Assembly (NCBI GenBank): GCA_947642555.1
Contig: CANRSX010000012.1
Span: 1 to 64,000, forward strand
Direction of reading: 5' to 3'
Origin: an uncultured Roseburia sp.
Lineage (GTDB): Bacteria > Bacillota > Clostridia > Lachnospirales > Lachnospiraceae
DNA: 64,000 bases
The notes under the pieces are model-generated. The model had not been told where the DNA came from and ran no database searches. It was given only the letters and a program-made list of their open reading frames with translations. Both the position numbers and the translations under genes were made by a program. Below, one piece after another: positions 35,564 to 45,239 of this stretch. The first letter of the stretch is position 1, and each line of letters starts with the position of its first letter.

Positions 35564-36925
35564 TTACTGCACCTCACGCCGCTTCGCGATCTCCTCGCGG
35601 ATTCCCGGCATCAGCTTATCCAGCTTGTATAACAGCAGCGACAGCGCAACCAGAAGCCACAGCACCGCCGGGATCGTGGAGTAGAGATGACGTATCATGC
35701 CGATCGCGCTGTCCGGGATCAGATCCGCATCGCCGATATAACCGGAGGCGGACAGAAGGATTCCCAGCACTCCCGCTCCGAGCGCCGAACCGATCTTGGT
35801 CGCAAAGCTCGTGACGGAGCTTAAGGTGCCCTCCATGCGCTGTTTTCCCTTCCACTCGTTAAAATCCGCGCACTCGATGATCATCAGATTGATCAGCATG
35901 CTGATCGGTACGCTGCCCAGCCCGAAGAGCACCGCGGCAGCCGCAAGCAGCGCCACATTGTCCATCGCGATAAAATTAATCCCGTAGCCGATCACGCTTA
36001 AGATGCAGCCGATCAGAATCAGCTTCGAAATACTGATCCGCTTTAAAATCGCCGGGACAAAAATCATCACCGGAATCCCTAAGATCTGAACCGCACTGAC
36101 AAGCCCGAGGAGTCCCAGATCATGAACGATATATCTGAAATAGTAAGTATTGACCCCCATATTTGTCACGAAATTGCAGACAAACAGGATCAGCGCCACG
36201 ATCCAGATATAGGGATTTTTTGTGAGGACGGTTTTTACATCGGAGAGCTTCACCTTCTCCGCAGCGCCGTCCGACGCTTTCACATCAATGTCCACCGTCT
36301 CTCTGATAAAAAGAAATCTCATAATGCCGATCAGCGCCATCGGAATTGCAATGCACGCCATCAGAAGACTCCATCCCGAGGAAGACACTCCGTATTCCTC
36401 TACAAATGAAGGTATTGCAATATTAAACGCCGCCACACAGATCATGGAGAGAATCGCCCCCGTGGAGCTTAAGGATACATACTGCTCCTGATAGCGGAAC
36501 GCGCGGCACATGTACACCGTATTGTTCGCCTGTAAAAAAGTATAAAACACACTGTTCACCAGCGCATACATGCAGAGTACCCAGGCCGATTTCGCCACCA
36601 GTGAAAAGGACGGCGGGCAGGTAAACATCAGCCAGATGGACAGCCACATCCCGATGATACACCACTCATAGGGTCTGCCGCGGCCCCACTTCGTGTCCGT
36701 CCGGTCCACAATAAAGCCTGCCACCACGTCGGTCACGCCGTCTAACAGCTTACTGACCACCAGCAGCGTACCGACTAACGCCGCCGGCATATGCAGCGTA
36801 TCCGTGCAGTAAATCGACAGATACCCCAGCACCATCAGTCCGATTCCCTGGGAAATCGCACGGCTGTTCCACGCGATCACCCTGCCGAGTCCCACCTTCT
36901 TTGGATCCCTTTGTTTTTTTGCCAT
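35564..36925 (-). CDS. GPH-family (MelB-like) sugar:cation symporter
   Basis: A 453-aa membrane protein with about 12 hydrophobic helices. Family motifs are visible: DGVTDVVAGFIVDRTDTKWGR (loop 2-3 with the cation/sugar-site aspartates) and ECADFNEWKGKQRMEG in the middle loop. It imports a glycoside, pentoside or hexuronide with Na+ or H+. ATG 36925 has GGAGG seven bases upstream; a longer frame exists but lacks an RBS. It heads the transcript with the hydrolase and is divergent from the AraC regulator. Confidence 0.93.
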   Translation of the reverse strand: MAKKQRDPKKVGLGRVIAWNSRAISQGIGLMVLGYLSIYCTDTLHMPAALVGTLLVVSKLLDGVTDVVAGFIVDRTDTKWGRGRPYEWCIIGMWLSIWLMFTCPPSFSLVAKSAWVLCMYALVNSVFYTFLQANNTVYMCRAFRYQEQYVSLSSTGAILSMICVAAFNIAIPSFVEEYGVSSSGWSLLMACIAIPMALIGIMRFLFIRETVDIDVKASDGAAEKVKLSDVKTVLTKNPYIWIVALILFVCNFVTNMGVNTYYFRYIVHDLGLLGLVSAVQILGIPVMIFVPAILKRISISKLILIGCILSVIGYGINFIAMDNVALLAAAAVLFGLGSVPISMLINLMIIECADFNEWKGKQRMEGTLSSVTSFATKIGSALGAGVLGILLSASGYIGDADLIPDSAIGMIRHLYSTIPAVLWLLVALSLLLYKLDKLMPGIREEIAKRREVQ

Positions 36926-37013
36926 AACAACCTCCTGTTTTCCGCCTCTTTGTCCGGCAGTTTTCACATGCTTCCTTTGTTGTTATGATTATAGGTATTT
37001 CGACAGATTTATC

Positions 37014-37043
37014 TTGTCAGAATTTTATCCTGTATGTTAAAAT
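37014..37043 (+). promoter_or_regulatory. Promoter of the AraC regulator within a divergent region
   Basis: TTGTCA (37014-37019), 18-bp spacer, TAAAAT (37038-37043). An imperfect dyad, GACAGAT-x-ATCTTGTC (37002-37018), overlaps the -35 box. A minus-strand TATAAT (36993-36988) probably serves the symporter gene. Shared control by the AraC protein is likely. Confidence 0.65.
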
Positions 37044-37074
37044 ATTATCACTTTTTATGAAAAGAGAATTTTCT

Positions 37075-38334
37075 ATGAATGATGAATTGTTTGCAGACAC
37101 CTACTACAACGCGCACCGGATACCCGTCTGTGTTTTTTCCGGTAAAACCCTGAAATGCAGCGGAAACCACACGGTGCAGGACTACAATCTCCCTCTGTAC
37201 TTAATCGCCAGCCTGCCGGATAAGCTGCCCTTCCTGTGGTATGCCGTCACGCCGGAGCAGCTGTACTTCGGCGGGATTCTCCTGCCTGATTCCGGGGATG
37301 TGCTGATGCTCGGCCCTGTCCTTTCCCGCGTGTGCAGCAGGACCCAGGCCGCCCGGATCATCTCCCGGCTCGGCCGCGGTGAAGCGGATATCCCGGTGCT
37401 GATGCGCGGGCTGAACACCTTCCGGCAGACGGATCTGTCGCAGCTTAAGGCTATGCTGTCGCTCCTCGCTCTGCACTTTTATGATTCCGCCGGGCCAAAA
37501 CCGGTTTCCCTCGCGTTTTCCTGGGCCGACATCTTCCCGTCCCCGGCAGTGGAGATCCACGACCTTCCGGATACGGAGTATGAAATTGCGGAGGAACCGC
37601 TGCTTGCCTGCGTCGAATACGGCAAACCGGACGAGCTTCGGCAGCTTTTGAGCGAAACCGTCTATCAGGCCGGCCCAGAGCACACGCCGACGCTTGATCT
37701 TTCGGTCAAACGCCAGTATCTGGCCGGCGCAAATATGCTCTGCTCCAGAAGGGCGGCATCCGGCGGACTGCCCCTCGAACTCGCCAATGAACTCGCCGAT
37801 TTCTACCTGGATCAGATCGCCGCGGCCGAAAGCGGCAGCGAGCTCGACCATCTCTTCTACCGGCTGATCACCGACTACGCCGGTCAGGTACAGAGAATGA
37901 ACCTCGCTTCCTTTCAGACGCCGGTCGCCTCACGGGTGCACCGCTATATCTACGCCCATATCCACGAAAAGCTCTCCACCGGCAAAATCGCGGATGACCT
38001 GCACCTTTCAGAGACGCATCTTTGCCGGAGCTTTAAAAGGGAAACAAACACTACTATTGTCGATCACGTGCAGAAATGCAAGATTACAGAAGCCAGATAT
38101 CTCCTGTCTTCCGGACAGTACACCGCTTCCCAGGTCAGCGACCTGCTCTGCTTCTCCTCACAGAGCTACTTCACCAGTGTCTTCCGCCGGCATACGGGGC
38201 TGACTCCTGTACAGTATCAGAAGGACAGGAAAAATAACGGCGGCCAGACGTCGCCGGACATGCTGATGTTCACAGCAGACATCGCGCTTCGCGAGCCAGC
38301 TTATCGTGAAAAGAGGCTGTTGCAAAATGTCTGA
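37075..38334 (+). CDS. AraC-family transcriptional regulator
   Basis: A 419-aa regulator. The N-terminal about 310 residues (FADTYYNAHRIPVCVFSGKT start) are a sensory domain of unknown ligand. The C-terminal AraC domain has both helix-turn-helices (LSTGKIADDLHLSETHLCRSFKRETN and ASQVSDLLCFSSQSYFTSVFRRHTG). An unusual tail of about 35 residues follows the AraC domain. It ends in the hairpin-encoded LLQNV. ATG 37075 with AAGAGA upstream is preferred. It probably controls the divergent symporter-hydrolase pair. Confidence 0.9.
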   Translation: MNDELFADTYYNAHRIPVCVFSGKTLKCSGNHTVQDYNLPLYLIASLPDKLPFLWYAVTPEQLYFGGILLPDSGDVLMLGPVLSRVCSRTQAARIISRLGRGEADIPVLMRGLNTFRQTDLSQLKAMLSLLALHFYDSAGPKPVSLAFSWADIFPSPAVEIHDLPDTEYEIAEEPLLACVEYGKPDELRQLLSETVYQAGPEHTPTLDLSVKRQYLAGANMLCSRRAASGGLPLELANELADFYLDQIAAAESGSELDHLFYRLITDYAGQVQRMNLASFQTPVASRVHRYIYAHIHEKLSTGKIADDLHLSETHLCRSFKRETNTTIVDHVQKCKITEARYLLSSGQYTASQVSDLLCFSSQSYFTSVFRRHTGLTPVQYQKDRKNNGGQTSPDMLMFTADIALREPAYREKRLLQNV

Positions 38335-38350
38335 TTTTGCAACAGCCTCT
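38312..38350 (+). terminator. 17-bp perfect hairpin overlapping the AraC stop codon
   Basis: AGAGGCTGTTGCAAAAT and its exact complement flank a 5-base loop containing the TGA. It can act on both strands, between the convergent AraC and chemoreceptor genes. No long T-run follows on either side. Confidence 0.75.
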
Positions 38351-38379
38351 CTGATCAGCGATATTATGTACAGCGAATC

Positions 38380-39783
38380 TTACGCCTGACGCTCCAGGAT
38401 TCTTTTCATCTTCTCGAGATCGGAGATCAGCTCGCGGGAATACTGCTCCGCCTCGCGATAAATCTGATCCGCACGGGTATAGTCCTCGGCCATAAGCGCT
38501 TTGATCACATCCGAACCGAAGCCATGGAACTTGCGGTGCTTTGCGTTCATCGCATCCCAGATCGGTCTGGCCTCCTGATTGCGCGGTGTCATGGCGTTGT
38601 AGAAATGTCCGAATCCGCACTTCGATGCATCTAACTGCAGCGGAAGTACCGTCCGCTCGTCCACCATTCTCTTTAAGTTCGCCAGCCAGTTCTGGTGCGC
38701 CGTGATCGCATTGCTCACGTACTTCGCAAAGGTCACACCATCCATGCGGTAGAACGGATCCTCCGTCATGGCTCCCATCTTCTTCGCCACATCGTCAAGC
38801 GTTTTCTCGATCGTCTGGATCGGCTGCGTCACCTCTTTTAACTGATTGCTGACCTCACGCATGTAATTTGCATTGTCCTTCAGTTCATGGCAGCGGTCCT
38901 CTATATTCGCCGCCTGCGTCTCAAGCTCTGCCATGGAGCTGCTGAGCTCCTCGCTGACAGCCGCCAGAGAGCTGATCGACTCGTTTACTCTCGAGACATG
39001 CTGCTGGTTCTCATCATTGATCTCCCATACGGTACTGATCTTCTCGGTCATCTCCCCGAGCGCCTCGATCGTGCTGGTCGCGCTCTTTGTACTCTTCTGG
39101 GATGCGTTGCGGATACCCTCTACAAATCCGCCCATATTGCCGGTCAGCTTCTGTGTCTCTTCCGCCAGCTCACGAATCTCGTCCGCGACCACGGCAAATC
39201 CTCTTCCCGCCTCGCCGGCACGTGCCGCCTCAATCGAAGCATTCAGCGCAAGCAGATTGGTCTGTCCGGAAATCGAATTGATCCCCGCAATCACGTCGTT
39301 CATGTGATTGATCACTTCGAACAGCTCATCCATATCCTTCTGCATCTCCTTCGACACCTCGATCGTCTGGCTGGAGAGCTCCTTGATATTCGTCAGTTCT
39401 TCCTGACCCGCCTCAATCTTCTTATATACTTCCTCGGTCTCCTCGGATGCGCGGATAATGGTATTCGTCAGATCTTCATGCTGCTCATTGACCTGTCCCG
39501 CAACCGCCGCCGACTCGCCTGCCGCCTCAAAAATCACCTCTGTGGCACTCGCTACATCACTGGAAATTCCAAGCATTCTCTCTACATGATGATTCAGCGC
39601 CAAATCCAAAGAACTGATCTCCATGACCGCAGCCAGATCTCTCTCGAGAACCTCCACAAATCCTGCTCTGCTGTTACAGAGTCTCCGGTATACCTCACCC
39701 AGCTCCGGTTCTTTCGAGAAGTCTGCCGCCTGCAGCTGTGAAACTGCCATTACCAGTTCCTGTCTCTTCTTTCCAAATGCCAT
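38380..39783 (-). CDS. Soluble methyl-accepting chemotaxis protein with CZB domain
   Basis: A 467-aa cytoplasmic receptor with no membrane helix. The signalling hairpin is clear ([20 protein letters not shown], then [15 protein letters not shown]). The C-terminal CZB zinc-binding domain has His in [12 protein letters not shown], Cys in [11 protein letters not shown] and His in [13 protein letters not shown] receptors sense zinc-linked oxidants or energy state and signal to CheA. The RBS AAGGAG precedes ATG 39783, and the promoter at 39843-39871 gives it its own transcript. No other chemotaxis gene is nearby. Confidence 0.93.
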   Translation of the reverse strand: MAFGKKRQELVMAVSQLQAADFSKEPELGEVYRRLCNSRAGFVEVLERDLAAVMEISSLDLALNHHVERMLGISSDVASATEVIFEAAGESAAVAGQVNEQHEDLTNTIIRASEETEEVYKKIEAGQEELTNIKELSSQTIEVSKEMQKDMDELFEVINHMNDVIAGINSISGQTNLLALNASIEAARAGEAGRGFAVVADEIRELAEETQKLTGNMGGFVEGIRNASQKSTKSATSTIEALGEMTEKISTVWEINDENQQHVSRVNESISSLAAVSEELSSSMAELETQAANIEDRCHELKDNANYMREVSNQLKEVTQPIQTIEKTLDDVAKKMGAMTEDPFYRMDGVTFAKYVSNAITAHQNWLANLKRMVDERTVLPLQLDASKCGFGHFYNAMTPRNQEARPIWDAMNAKHRKFHGFGSDVIKALMAEDYTRADQIYREAEQYSRELISDLEKMKRILERQA

Positions 39784-39842
39784 GTCATTTTCTCCTTTTG
39801 CGCTACGCAGTATGATTCAGAATAACAAATTCCCTGTCTCTA

Positions 39843-39871
39843 ATTTTCTCCCAAATCGACTCAATTGTCAA
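39843..39871 (-). promoter_or_regulatory. Promoter of the chemoreceptor gene
   Basis: Minus-strand TTGACA (39871-39866), 17-bp spacer, GAAAAT (39848-39843). It lies between the M23 gene's end and the chemoreceptor start. Confidence 0.6.
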
Positions 39872-39881
39872 TATCTTTTCG

Positions 39882-41081
39882 TCACTTCTCTGTATTTTCC
39901 ATGACCTTTTCCTGTTCCATTCTTTCCCTCTCCTGCACGGCTCTCTCTTCTCTCATATCATAGGTCCGCACCCATTCCTTCGTTCCCGCGGCCTTATGTA
40001 CCTCGCTGCGGTTCTTGTACAGGAAGCGGGTCAGATTATAGCAGTCTACCCAGATTTCGTTGTTTCCTTCTTTCTGCGATTCGTCAAAAGTAAGCTGAAG
40101 CCCGAAATGCAGATGTACTTCTTCTATGTTATTGACATTTTCCTTCTGGCTGTATCCGGTATGGCCCATATACCCGATCACATCGCCTGCCGTCACGATA
40201 TCTCCTTCTTTTAAACTATCCCTGTAAGGATAATTCTGCCTTAAATGCGCGTAATAATAGTACCGCTTCCCGTCAAAGCTGCGGATCCCGATCCGCCAGC
40301 CGCCGTACTGGTTCCATCCAAGCGCCTCCACATACCCGGACTCCGTCGCAATCACCGGCGTGCCCACCTGTCCCATCATATCGTGCCCCAGGTGCTGCCG
40401 TCTGTAGCCATAGCTCCGCGAGACGCCGAAATCATCATAATCACTGTATTCGAATCCTTTTGCGATCGGGAGATATGCCTTCAGACCGTATTTTTTCACA
40501 TAAGGGCCGCCCTCCGTCTCCTGGATCTCGTATTCCCCCACAAAACCGCCGAGCACCGCCTCATACGCTTCTCTGTAATAAGAAAAATATTTTAACTCCT
40601 TCGCGGTCTTCTCCACCGTAGTCTCCCCGGCAAGAAGCCGCTCCGCAAAAACGCTGATATCCTCCGTCGCATTTACCCCGAAGTCACCGCCGTTTTTTGC
40701 CGCGGCATAGGCAAGCAGGTCGATCCAGTTAAGATGCAGGTCCGTGTCATAGGTATCGATATCGTATTCATAAGCCCGGCAGAGCGCCTCATAAGACACG
40801 TTAAAATCCACCCATTTGATATATCCGTCGTCGGATACCGCAGGAATCGCTCTCCCCGGCCGCCACTTCCCGCCGACATAATTCCCGGCAAGGCTGTCGG
40901 CATAGTTCCCGGCGCCGCCGCCCGCATAGGTTCCGGCGCTCCCGTCAGCATAAATAAACCCGACCGCAAACAGCAGCGCCAGCTCCAGTATAATCGCCGC
41001 TTTTATTCTGCTGCACTTCTCTTTTCTCCTGCTACTATAATTTCCTTCCATGTCCTGCCATTTCACGGTTTTTCTCTTCAT
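39882..41081 (-). CDS. Membrane-anchored M23-family metallopeptidase
   Basis: A 399-aa protein. A membrane segment near residues 27-45 (IKAAIILELALLFAVGFIYA) serves as signal anchor, followed by a Gly/Ala/Asn-rich linker with 24-bp repeats. The LytM/M23 domain lies at about residues 225-345: zinc ligands in RRQHLGHDMM and in EVHLHFGLQ. It should cut peptidoglycan cross-links or stems outside the membrane. A basic, Glu-rich C-terminal tail is unusual. Of two candidate starts (41081, 41051) neither has a strong RBS; the longer is reported. Confidence 0.9.
   Translation of the reverse strand: MKRKTVKWQDMEGNYSSRRKEKCSRIKAAIILELALLFAVGFIYADGSAGTYAGGGAGNYADSLAGNYVGGKWRPGRAIPAVSDDGYIKWVDFNVSYEALCRAYEYDIDTYDTDLHLNWIDLLAYAAAKNGGDFGVNATEDISVFAERLLAGETTVEKTAKELKYFSYYREAYEAVLGGFVGEYEIQETEGGPYVKKYGLKAYLPIAKGFEYSDYDDFGVSRSYGYRRQHLGHDMMGQVGTPVIATESGYVEALGWNQYGGWRIGIRSFDGKRYYYYAHLRQNYPYRDSLKEGDIVTAGDVIGYMGHTGYSQKENVNNIEEVHLHFGLQLTFDESQKEGNNEIWVDCYNLTRFLYKNRSEVHKAAGTKEWVRTYDMREERAVQERERMEQEKVMENTEK
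40876..40950 (-). repeat. 24-bp imperfect tandem repeat in the M23 linker
   Basis: Three units encode AGTYAGGG / AGNYADSL / AGNYVGGK-type octapeptides between the membrane anchor and the catalytic region. Confidence 0.8.
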
Positions 41082-41126
41082 TATATGAAAAGGCAGATAA
41101 GCCTATGCTTCTTTTTCAGACATGCG

Positions 41127-41993
41127 TTAAAACGTGATCCCGGTCAGCTCGATGACGACTCCCCAGAATACGCCAAGGCCGTAGAGCGCCGCGATGATCC
41201 CGGCAGTCTGCCGTTTATCCGGATTCTGCTTAAACAGTACCAGCACCCCGACGCCGGCGTTCACCAGAAGTCCGGACATCATGGCTCCCGGCCCGATCAC
41301 CCCGTCCAGATACAGCCCGGTGATCATCACCGATGACGCGCAGTTCGGAATCAGGCCGACAAGGGCCGCGATGATCTCTCCCACCACCGGCACCCCGGAA
41401 AAAAGACCGGACAGCGCCTCCCGTCCGGCTGCGCCGATTGCGACGTTTAATATCAGAGACAGCAGGAAAATATACAGAAAAATCCGAAGCGTATGCTTTA
41501 CCGCAGACAAAAAGACACCGTCCTCGCAGTGGCAGTGCTCCTCCTCGCAGACCGCGTGGATATCCATCTCCTCCTCCTGCCGCTTTAACAGCTTCACGTA
41601 GACAAACTCCGCGAAAAAACCGGAACTTACGGCGATCAGCGCCTTAGCCGCCAGTATTTTTGCGATCGTGGCCGCCGGGACGCCCCCGCTGATTAAGACC
41701 GGCAGCATCTCGTCCGAAGTCGACAGATAAATCGCAAGAAGCGTCCCGACCGTAATGACCCGGCCTGCATACAGACCGGACGCCGACGCCGAAAATCCGC
41801 ACTGCGGCACAATACCGAGCAGGCCGCCCCAGAGGGGGCCTGCCTTTCCGGCATGATAGATCCGCTTTTTGGTCCGTCCCCCGGCATGGTGCTCCAGAAG
41901 CTCCATCAGAATATAGGTCACGAGCAAAAACGGCAGCAGCTTTACACTGTCTCCTGCCGTATCCAATAAAAGTTCCGCCACGATTTCCTCCAT
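41127..41993 (-). CDS. ArsP_2-type putative metal/metalloid exporter
   Basis: A 288-aa membrane protein with two similar halves, each with a conserved helix end: GIVPQCGFSASASGLYAGR and GLIPNCASSVMITGLYLDG. The duplicated PxC/A-A-S pattern marks the 10-TM heavy-metal exporter family (pfam11449). A His/Cys/Glu cluster (DIHAVCEEEHCHCEDG) in the central loop could bind metal. It is annotated in relatives as arsenic or manganese efflux; the substrate is not settled here. It starts 15 bp after dapL. Confidence 0.85.
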   Translation of the reverse strand: MEEIVAELLLDTAGDSVKLLPFLLVTYILMELLEHHAGGRTKKRIYHAGKAGPLWGGLLGIVPQCGFSASASGLYAGRVITVGTLLAIYLSTSDEMLPVLISGGVPAATIAKILAAKALIAVSSGFFAEFVYVKLLKRQEEEMDIHAVCEEEHCHCEDGVFLSAVKHTLRIFLYIFLLSLILNVAIGAAGREALSGLFSGVPVVGEIIAALVGLIPNCASSVMITGLYLDGVIGPGAMMSGLLVNAGVGVLVLFKQNPDKRQTAGIIAALYGLGVFWGVVIELTGITF

Positions 41994-42007
41994 TCCATAC
42001 CGGCATT

Positions 42008-43222
42008 CTACATCCTTCTGATCCGATCTAACGCCGCCCTCGTATTCTCATGGCTTCCAAACGCAGTCAGGCGGAAATACCCTTCCCCGCTTGGACCGAA
42101 TCCCGAACCCGGCGTCCCGACTACATTTGCATTCTCAAGCAGATAATCAAAAAATTCCCATGACGTCATGTTCTCTGGCGTCTTCATCCAGATATAGGGC
42201 GCATCCACGCCGCCGAATACCGTATAGCCCGCTTCCTCTAAGCCCTCCCGGATCAGAGCGGCATTTTCCATATAATAAGCGACCTGCTGCTTTAACTGCG
42301 CGCGTCCGGCCTCCGAGTAGACCGCTTCCCCTGCGCGCTGCACGATATAGGGCGCGCCGTTAAATTTCGTGCCGTGCCGTCTTGCCCACATCGCATGTAA
42401 GGATACGTCCCCGCTCTTTAATTCCTTCGGAATCACGGCATAGCCGAGTCTTACTCCCGTAAAGCCGGCGTTTTTCGAAAAGCTCTTAAGCTCGATCGCG
42501 CAGGTCTTCGCGCCCTCGCATTCATAGATCGAGTGTGCCACATCATCCTGGGAAATATACGCTTCATAGGCGGCGTCGTAAATAATCACCGCCCCCGTCC
42601 GGTTCGCATAATCCACCCAATCCTGCAGCTGTGCTTTTTTTATCGTCGTGCCGGTCGGATTATTCGGCAGGCACAGATAAATCAGATCCGGCGTCTCCTT
42701 CGGGAGCTCCGGCACGAATCCGTTCTCCATCACGCACGGCATATAAATGACATTGCTCCACCGCTCCGACGCGGGATCGTAGACGCCGGTGCGTCCCGCC
42801 ATGACGTTTGAGTCCACATAGACCGGATACACCGGGTCGCAGACCGCAATCCGGTTATCCACGGCAAAAATCTCCTGGATATTCGCGGAATCGCTCTTTG
42901 CCCCGTCCGAGACAAAAATCTCATCCTCCGCAATCTGGCAGCCTCTCGCCTGATAGTCCTGCTTCGCAATCGCACTGCGCAGAAATTCATATCCGAGATC
43001 CGGCGCATAACCGTGAAATGTCTCCGCCTTCCCCATCTCATCCACCGCGCGGTGCATCGCTTCGATGATCGCCGGCGCGATCGGCTGCGTCACGTCGCCG
43101 ATGCTGAGCTTTATGATCGGCTTTTCCGGATGAGCCGCCATAAAAGCGTTTGTCTTCTTCCCCACCGTGCTGAAAAGGTAACTCCCCGGGAGCTTCTGAT
43201 AGTTCTCGTTTACTTTAAACAT
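42008..43222 (-). CDS. dapL: LL-diaminopimelate aminotransferase
   Basis: A 404-aa PLP enzyme that makes LL-diaminopimelate from tetrahydrodipicolinate and glutamate, for lysine and cell wall. Motifs: SIGDVTQPIAPAIIEAM, YLCLPNNPTGT and PLP-Lys in SFSKNAGFTGVRLGY. ATG 43222 has GAGGA seven bases upstream; an in-frame extension of 22 codons is rejected. A TATAAT box at 43302-43297 precedes it. Confidence 0.96.
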   Translation of the reverse strand: MFKVNENYQKLPGSYLFSTVGKKTNAFMAAHPEKPIIKLSIGDVTQPIAPAIIEAMHRAVDEMGKAETFHGYAPDLGYEFLRSAIAKQDYQARGCQIAEDEIFVSDGAKSDSANIQEIFAVDNRIAVCDPVYPVYVDSNVMAGRTGVYDPASERWSNVIYMPCVMENGFVPELPKETPDLIYLCLPNNPTGTTIKKAQLQDWVDYANRTGAVIIYDAAYEAYISQDDVAHSIYECEGAKTCAIELKSFSKNAGFTGVRLGYAVIPKELKSGDVSLHAMWARRHGTKFNGAPYIVQRAGEAVYSEAGRAQLKQQVAYYMENAALIREGLEEAGYTVFGGVDAPYIWMKTPENMTSWEFFDYLLENANVVGTPGSGFGPSGEGYFRLTAFGSHENTRAALDRIRRM

Positions 43223-43296
43223 CCTGCTTCCTCGCTTTCCTGTCGTGCGGCCGTTCTGTTCGGGTATTCCCGGTTTCCGCCGCATCATTCTGCGCC

Positions 43297-43326
43297 ATTA
43301 TAGCACAGCCGTTTCCAGGACCGCAA
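43297..43326 (-). promoter_or_regulatory. Probable dapL promoter
   Basis: Minus-strand TTGCGG (43326-43321), 18-bp spacer, TATAAT (43302-43297). The -35 is only a partial match. Confidence 0.5.
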
Positions 43327-43353
43327 GCATTTTGTTTACCAGGAATCAAAATT

Positions 43354-43899
43354 TTATGTCAGAAGACTTAAGATCATCTGCGCGGTTTCCGAAAGGCCGG
43401 TCCCGTTCTCCATGCTGCGCTTCTGCAGATAGCGGTGCGCCTCCTCCTCCGACATACGGTTGCGCACCATTAAAAGAGCCTTTGCCTCCGCAATCAGCTC
43501 CAGCTCCTCCTCTGTGCGTTCCCGCTTCCCCTTCCGCGCCTCCCGTTTCCTGCGCATGAGCGAATCATCCATCATCCGTACCGTCTGCACAAGCTCATTT
43601 GCCTGAAACGGTGTGGCCAGACATACGATCCCCTCCCGCTCACGCCCCTTACAGTTGGCCGGCGAAGCCACGAGGAGCATCTCAAAGCCGGGCTGCAGAT
43701 CCTCATAAAGCTCCTCGTAAACCATATCCGCCATGCGGTAACCGCTCACCACGATCCCGCTCTGCAGTTCACCGGCGCTCTGCAGCGCCTGCGCGCCGGT
43801 CACACAGACCGCCGGTACATGAAAACCGTTCTGCATCAGTATTCTTTTGATCTGCCTGGCATTCTCCGGTCTGGGGAACACCACAATAATATTCGTCAT
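43354..43899 (-). CDS. ANTAR-domain response regulator (RNA-binding antiterminator)
   Basis: A 181-aa protein. The N-terminal pseudo-receiver (IIVVFPRPENARQIKRILMQ) lacks the usual acidic pocket and phospho-Asp pattern. The C-terminal ANTAR three-helix domain is clear (EEELELIAEAKALLMVRNRM, then SEEEAHRYLQKRSMENG). ANTAR proteins bind paired RNA hairpins and prevent termination, often in nitrogen genes. It starts 7 bp after glnA, which suggests control of glnA or other nitrogen genes in response to glutamine supply. Confidence 0.9.
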   Translation of the reverse strand: MTNIIVVFPRPENARQIKRILMQNGFHVPAVCVTGAQALQSAGELQSGIVVSGYRMADMVYEELYEDLQPGFEMLLVASPANCKGREREGIVCLATPFQANELVQTVRMMDDSLMRRKREARKGKRERTEEELELIAEAKALLMVRNRMSEEEAHRYLQKRSMENGTGLSETAQMILSLLT

Positions 43900-43906
43900 T
43901 TGTCTC

Positions 43907-45238
43907 TCACGTTCTGTACAGATAGCGGTCAATCTCCCAGCTGGTCACCTGGGCCTGATAATCTTCCCATTCCTCCCGTTTGGCTGCGGGATACTTCGCT
44001 CCGATATGCCCGCCCAGAACCTTCATTATATAAGAATCCTTCTCCAGCTCGCGAACCGCTTCCATCAGGTCCGCGGGAAGGGATTCGATGCCCAGTTCCC
44101 TGCGTTTTGCACTGTCCATCTCAAACACGTTTTCCGTCACCATGCGCGGCGGCGCAATCTGCCTGCGTATCCCGTCGAGTCCCGCCTTAAGGCATACCGC
44201 AAGCATCAGGTACGGGTTCGCGGCGGAATCCGGACTTCGCAGCTCCACCCGCGTGTGTTCCCCTCTCGTGGACGGAATGCGGATTAAGGGACTTCGGTTT
44301 GTCACCGACCACGCGATAAAACCGGGAGCCTCATAGCCCGGCACCAGCCTTTTATAGGAGTTGACAAGCGGATTCGTGATCGCCGCCATCCCTTTCATAT
44401 GGGAAAGGATTCCCCCGATAAACCAGTACGCTTCCTGACTTAATCCCAGCTCGTCCTTCGGATCCGAAAAAATGTTTTTTCCGTCTCTCGACAGCGACAT
44501 ATTCACATGCATCCCGGATCCGTTGATGCCGAACTTTGGCTTTGGCATAAAGCTTGCAAACAGACCGTGCCGTTTTGCAATCGTCTTCACTGTCAGCTTA
44601 AAGGTCATGATGTTGTCCGCCGTCTTTAGCGCCTCGTCATAGCAGAAATCAATCTCGTGCTGCGCCGGCGCCACCTCATGGTGGGAGGATTCGATCTCAT
44701 AGCCCATGTCCTCGAGCGTGAGCACCATATCACGCCTCGCGTTCTCGCCCAGATCAATCGGTCCGAGATCAAAATACCCGGCCCGCTCCGTACTCTCCGT
44801 TGTCGGACGTCCGTTCTCATCCTGATTGAACAGGAAAAACTCACATTCCGCTCCCACGTCAAACCGGTATCCCATCGCCGCCGCATCGGCAATCGCTTTC
44901 TTTAAAATATATCTGGAATCTCCCTCAAACGGCTTCTTCTCAAGGGAATAGATGTCGCAGATGATCCTCGCCACCTTCCCCTGCTGCGGTCTCCACGGAA
45001 AAATCACAAATGTGTCCAGATCCGGGTACAGATACATGTCGGATTCCTCAATCCGCACATACCCCTCAATCGACGATCCGTCAAACATGCACTCATTATT
45101 CAGCGCCCGCTCCAGCTGGCTTGACGTGATTGCGACATTTTTTAACGTTCCGAACATATCGGTAAACTGAAGGCGGATAAATTCCACATCCTCCTCCTCC
45201 ACGATACGGATAATGTCTTCCTTTGTATATCTTCCCAT
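43907..45238 (-). CDS. glnA: Glutamine synthetase, type I
   Basis: A 443-aa glutamate-ammonia ligase of the GSI-alpha length class. Signatures: DGSSIEGYVRIEESDM, NGSGMHVNMSL, and the late KRLVPGYEAPGFIAWSVTNR with RIP (ATP/glutamate sites). A Tyr-adenylylation motif is not evident, in line with Firmicute enzymes. ATG 45238 is one base after the hisA-type stop, so the two are cotranscribed. The ANTAR gene follows. The pair-wise order hisA-glnA-ANTAR is unusual but the gene itself is standard. Confidence 0.97.
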   Translation of the reverse strand: MGRYTKEDIIRIVEEEDVEFIRLQFTDMFGTLKNVAITSSQLERALNNECMFDGSSIEGYVRIEESDMYLYPDLDTFVIFPWRPQQGKVARIICDIYSLEKKPFEGDSRYILKKAIADAAAMGYRFDVGAECEFFLFNQDENGRPTTESTERAGYFDLGPIDLGENARRDMVLTLEDMGYEIESSHHEVAPAQHEIDFCYDEALKTADNIMTFKLTVKTIAKRHGLFASFMPKPKFGINGSGMHVNMSLSRDGKNIFSDPKDELGLSQEAYWFIGGILSHMKGMAAITNPLVNSYKRLVPGYEAPGFIAWSVTNRSPLIRIPSTRGEHTRVELRSPDSAANPYLMLAVCLKAGLDGIRRQIAPPRMVTENVFEMDSAKRRELGIESLPADLMEAVRELEKDSYIMKVLGGHIGAKYPAAKREEWEDYQAQVTSWEIDRYLYRT

Positions 45239-45239
45239 A

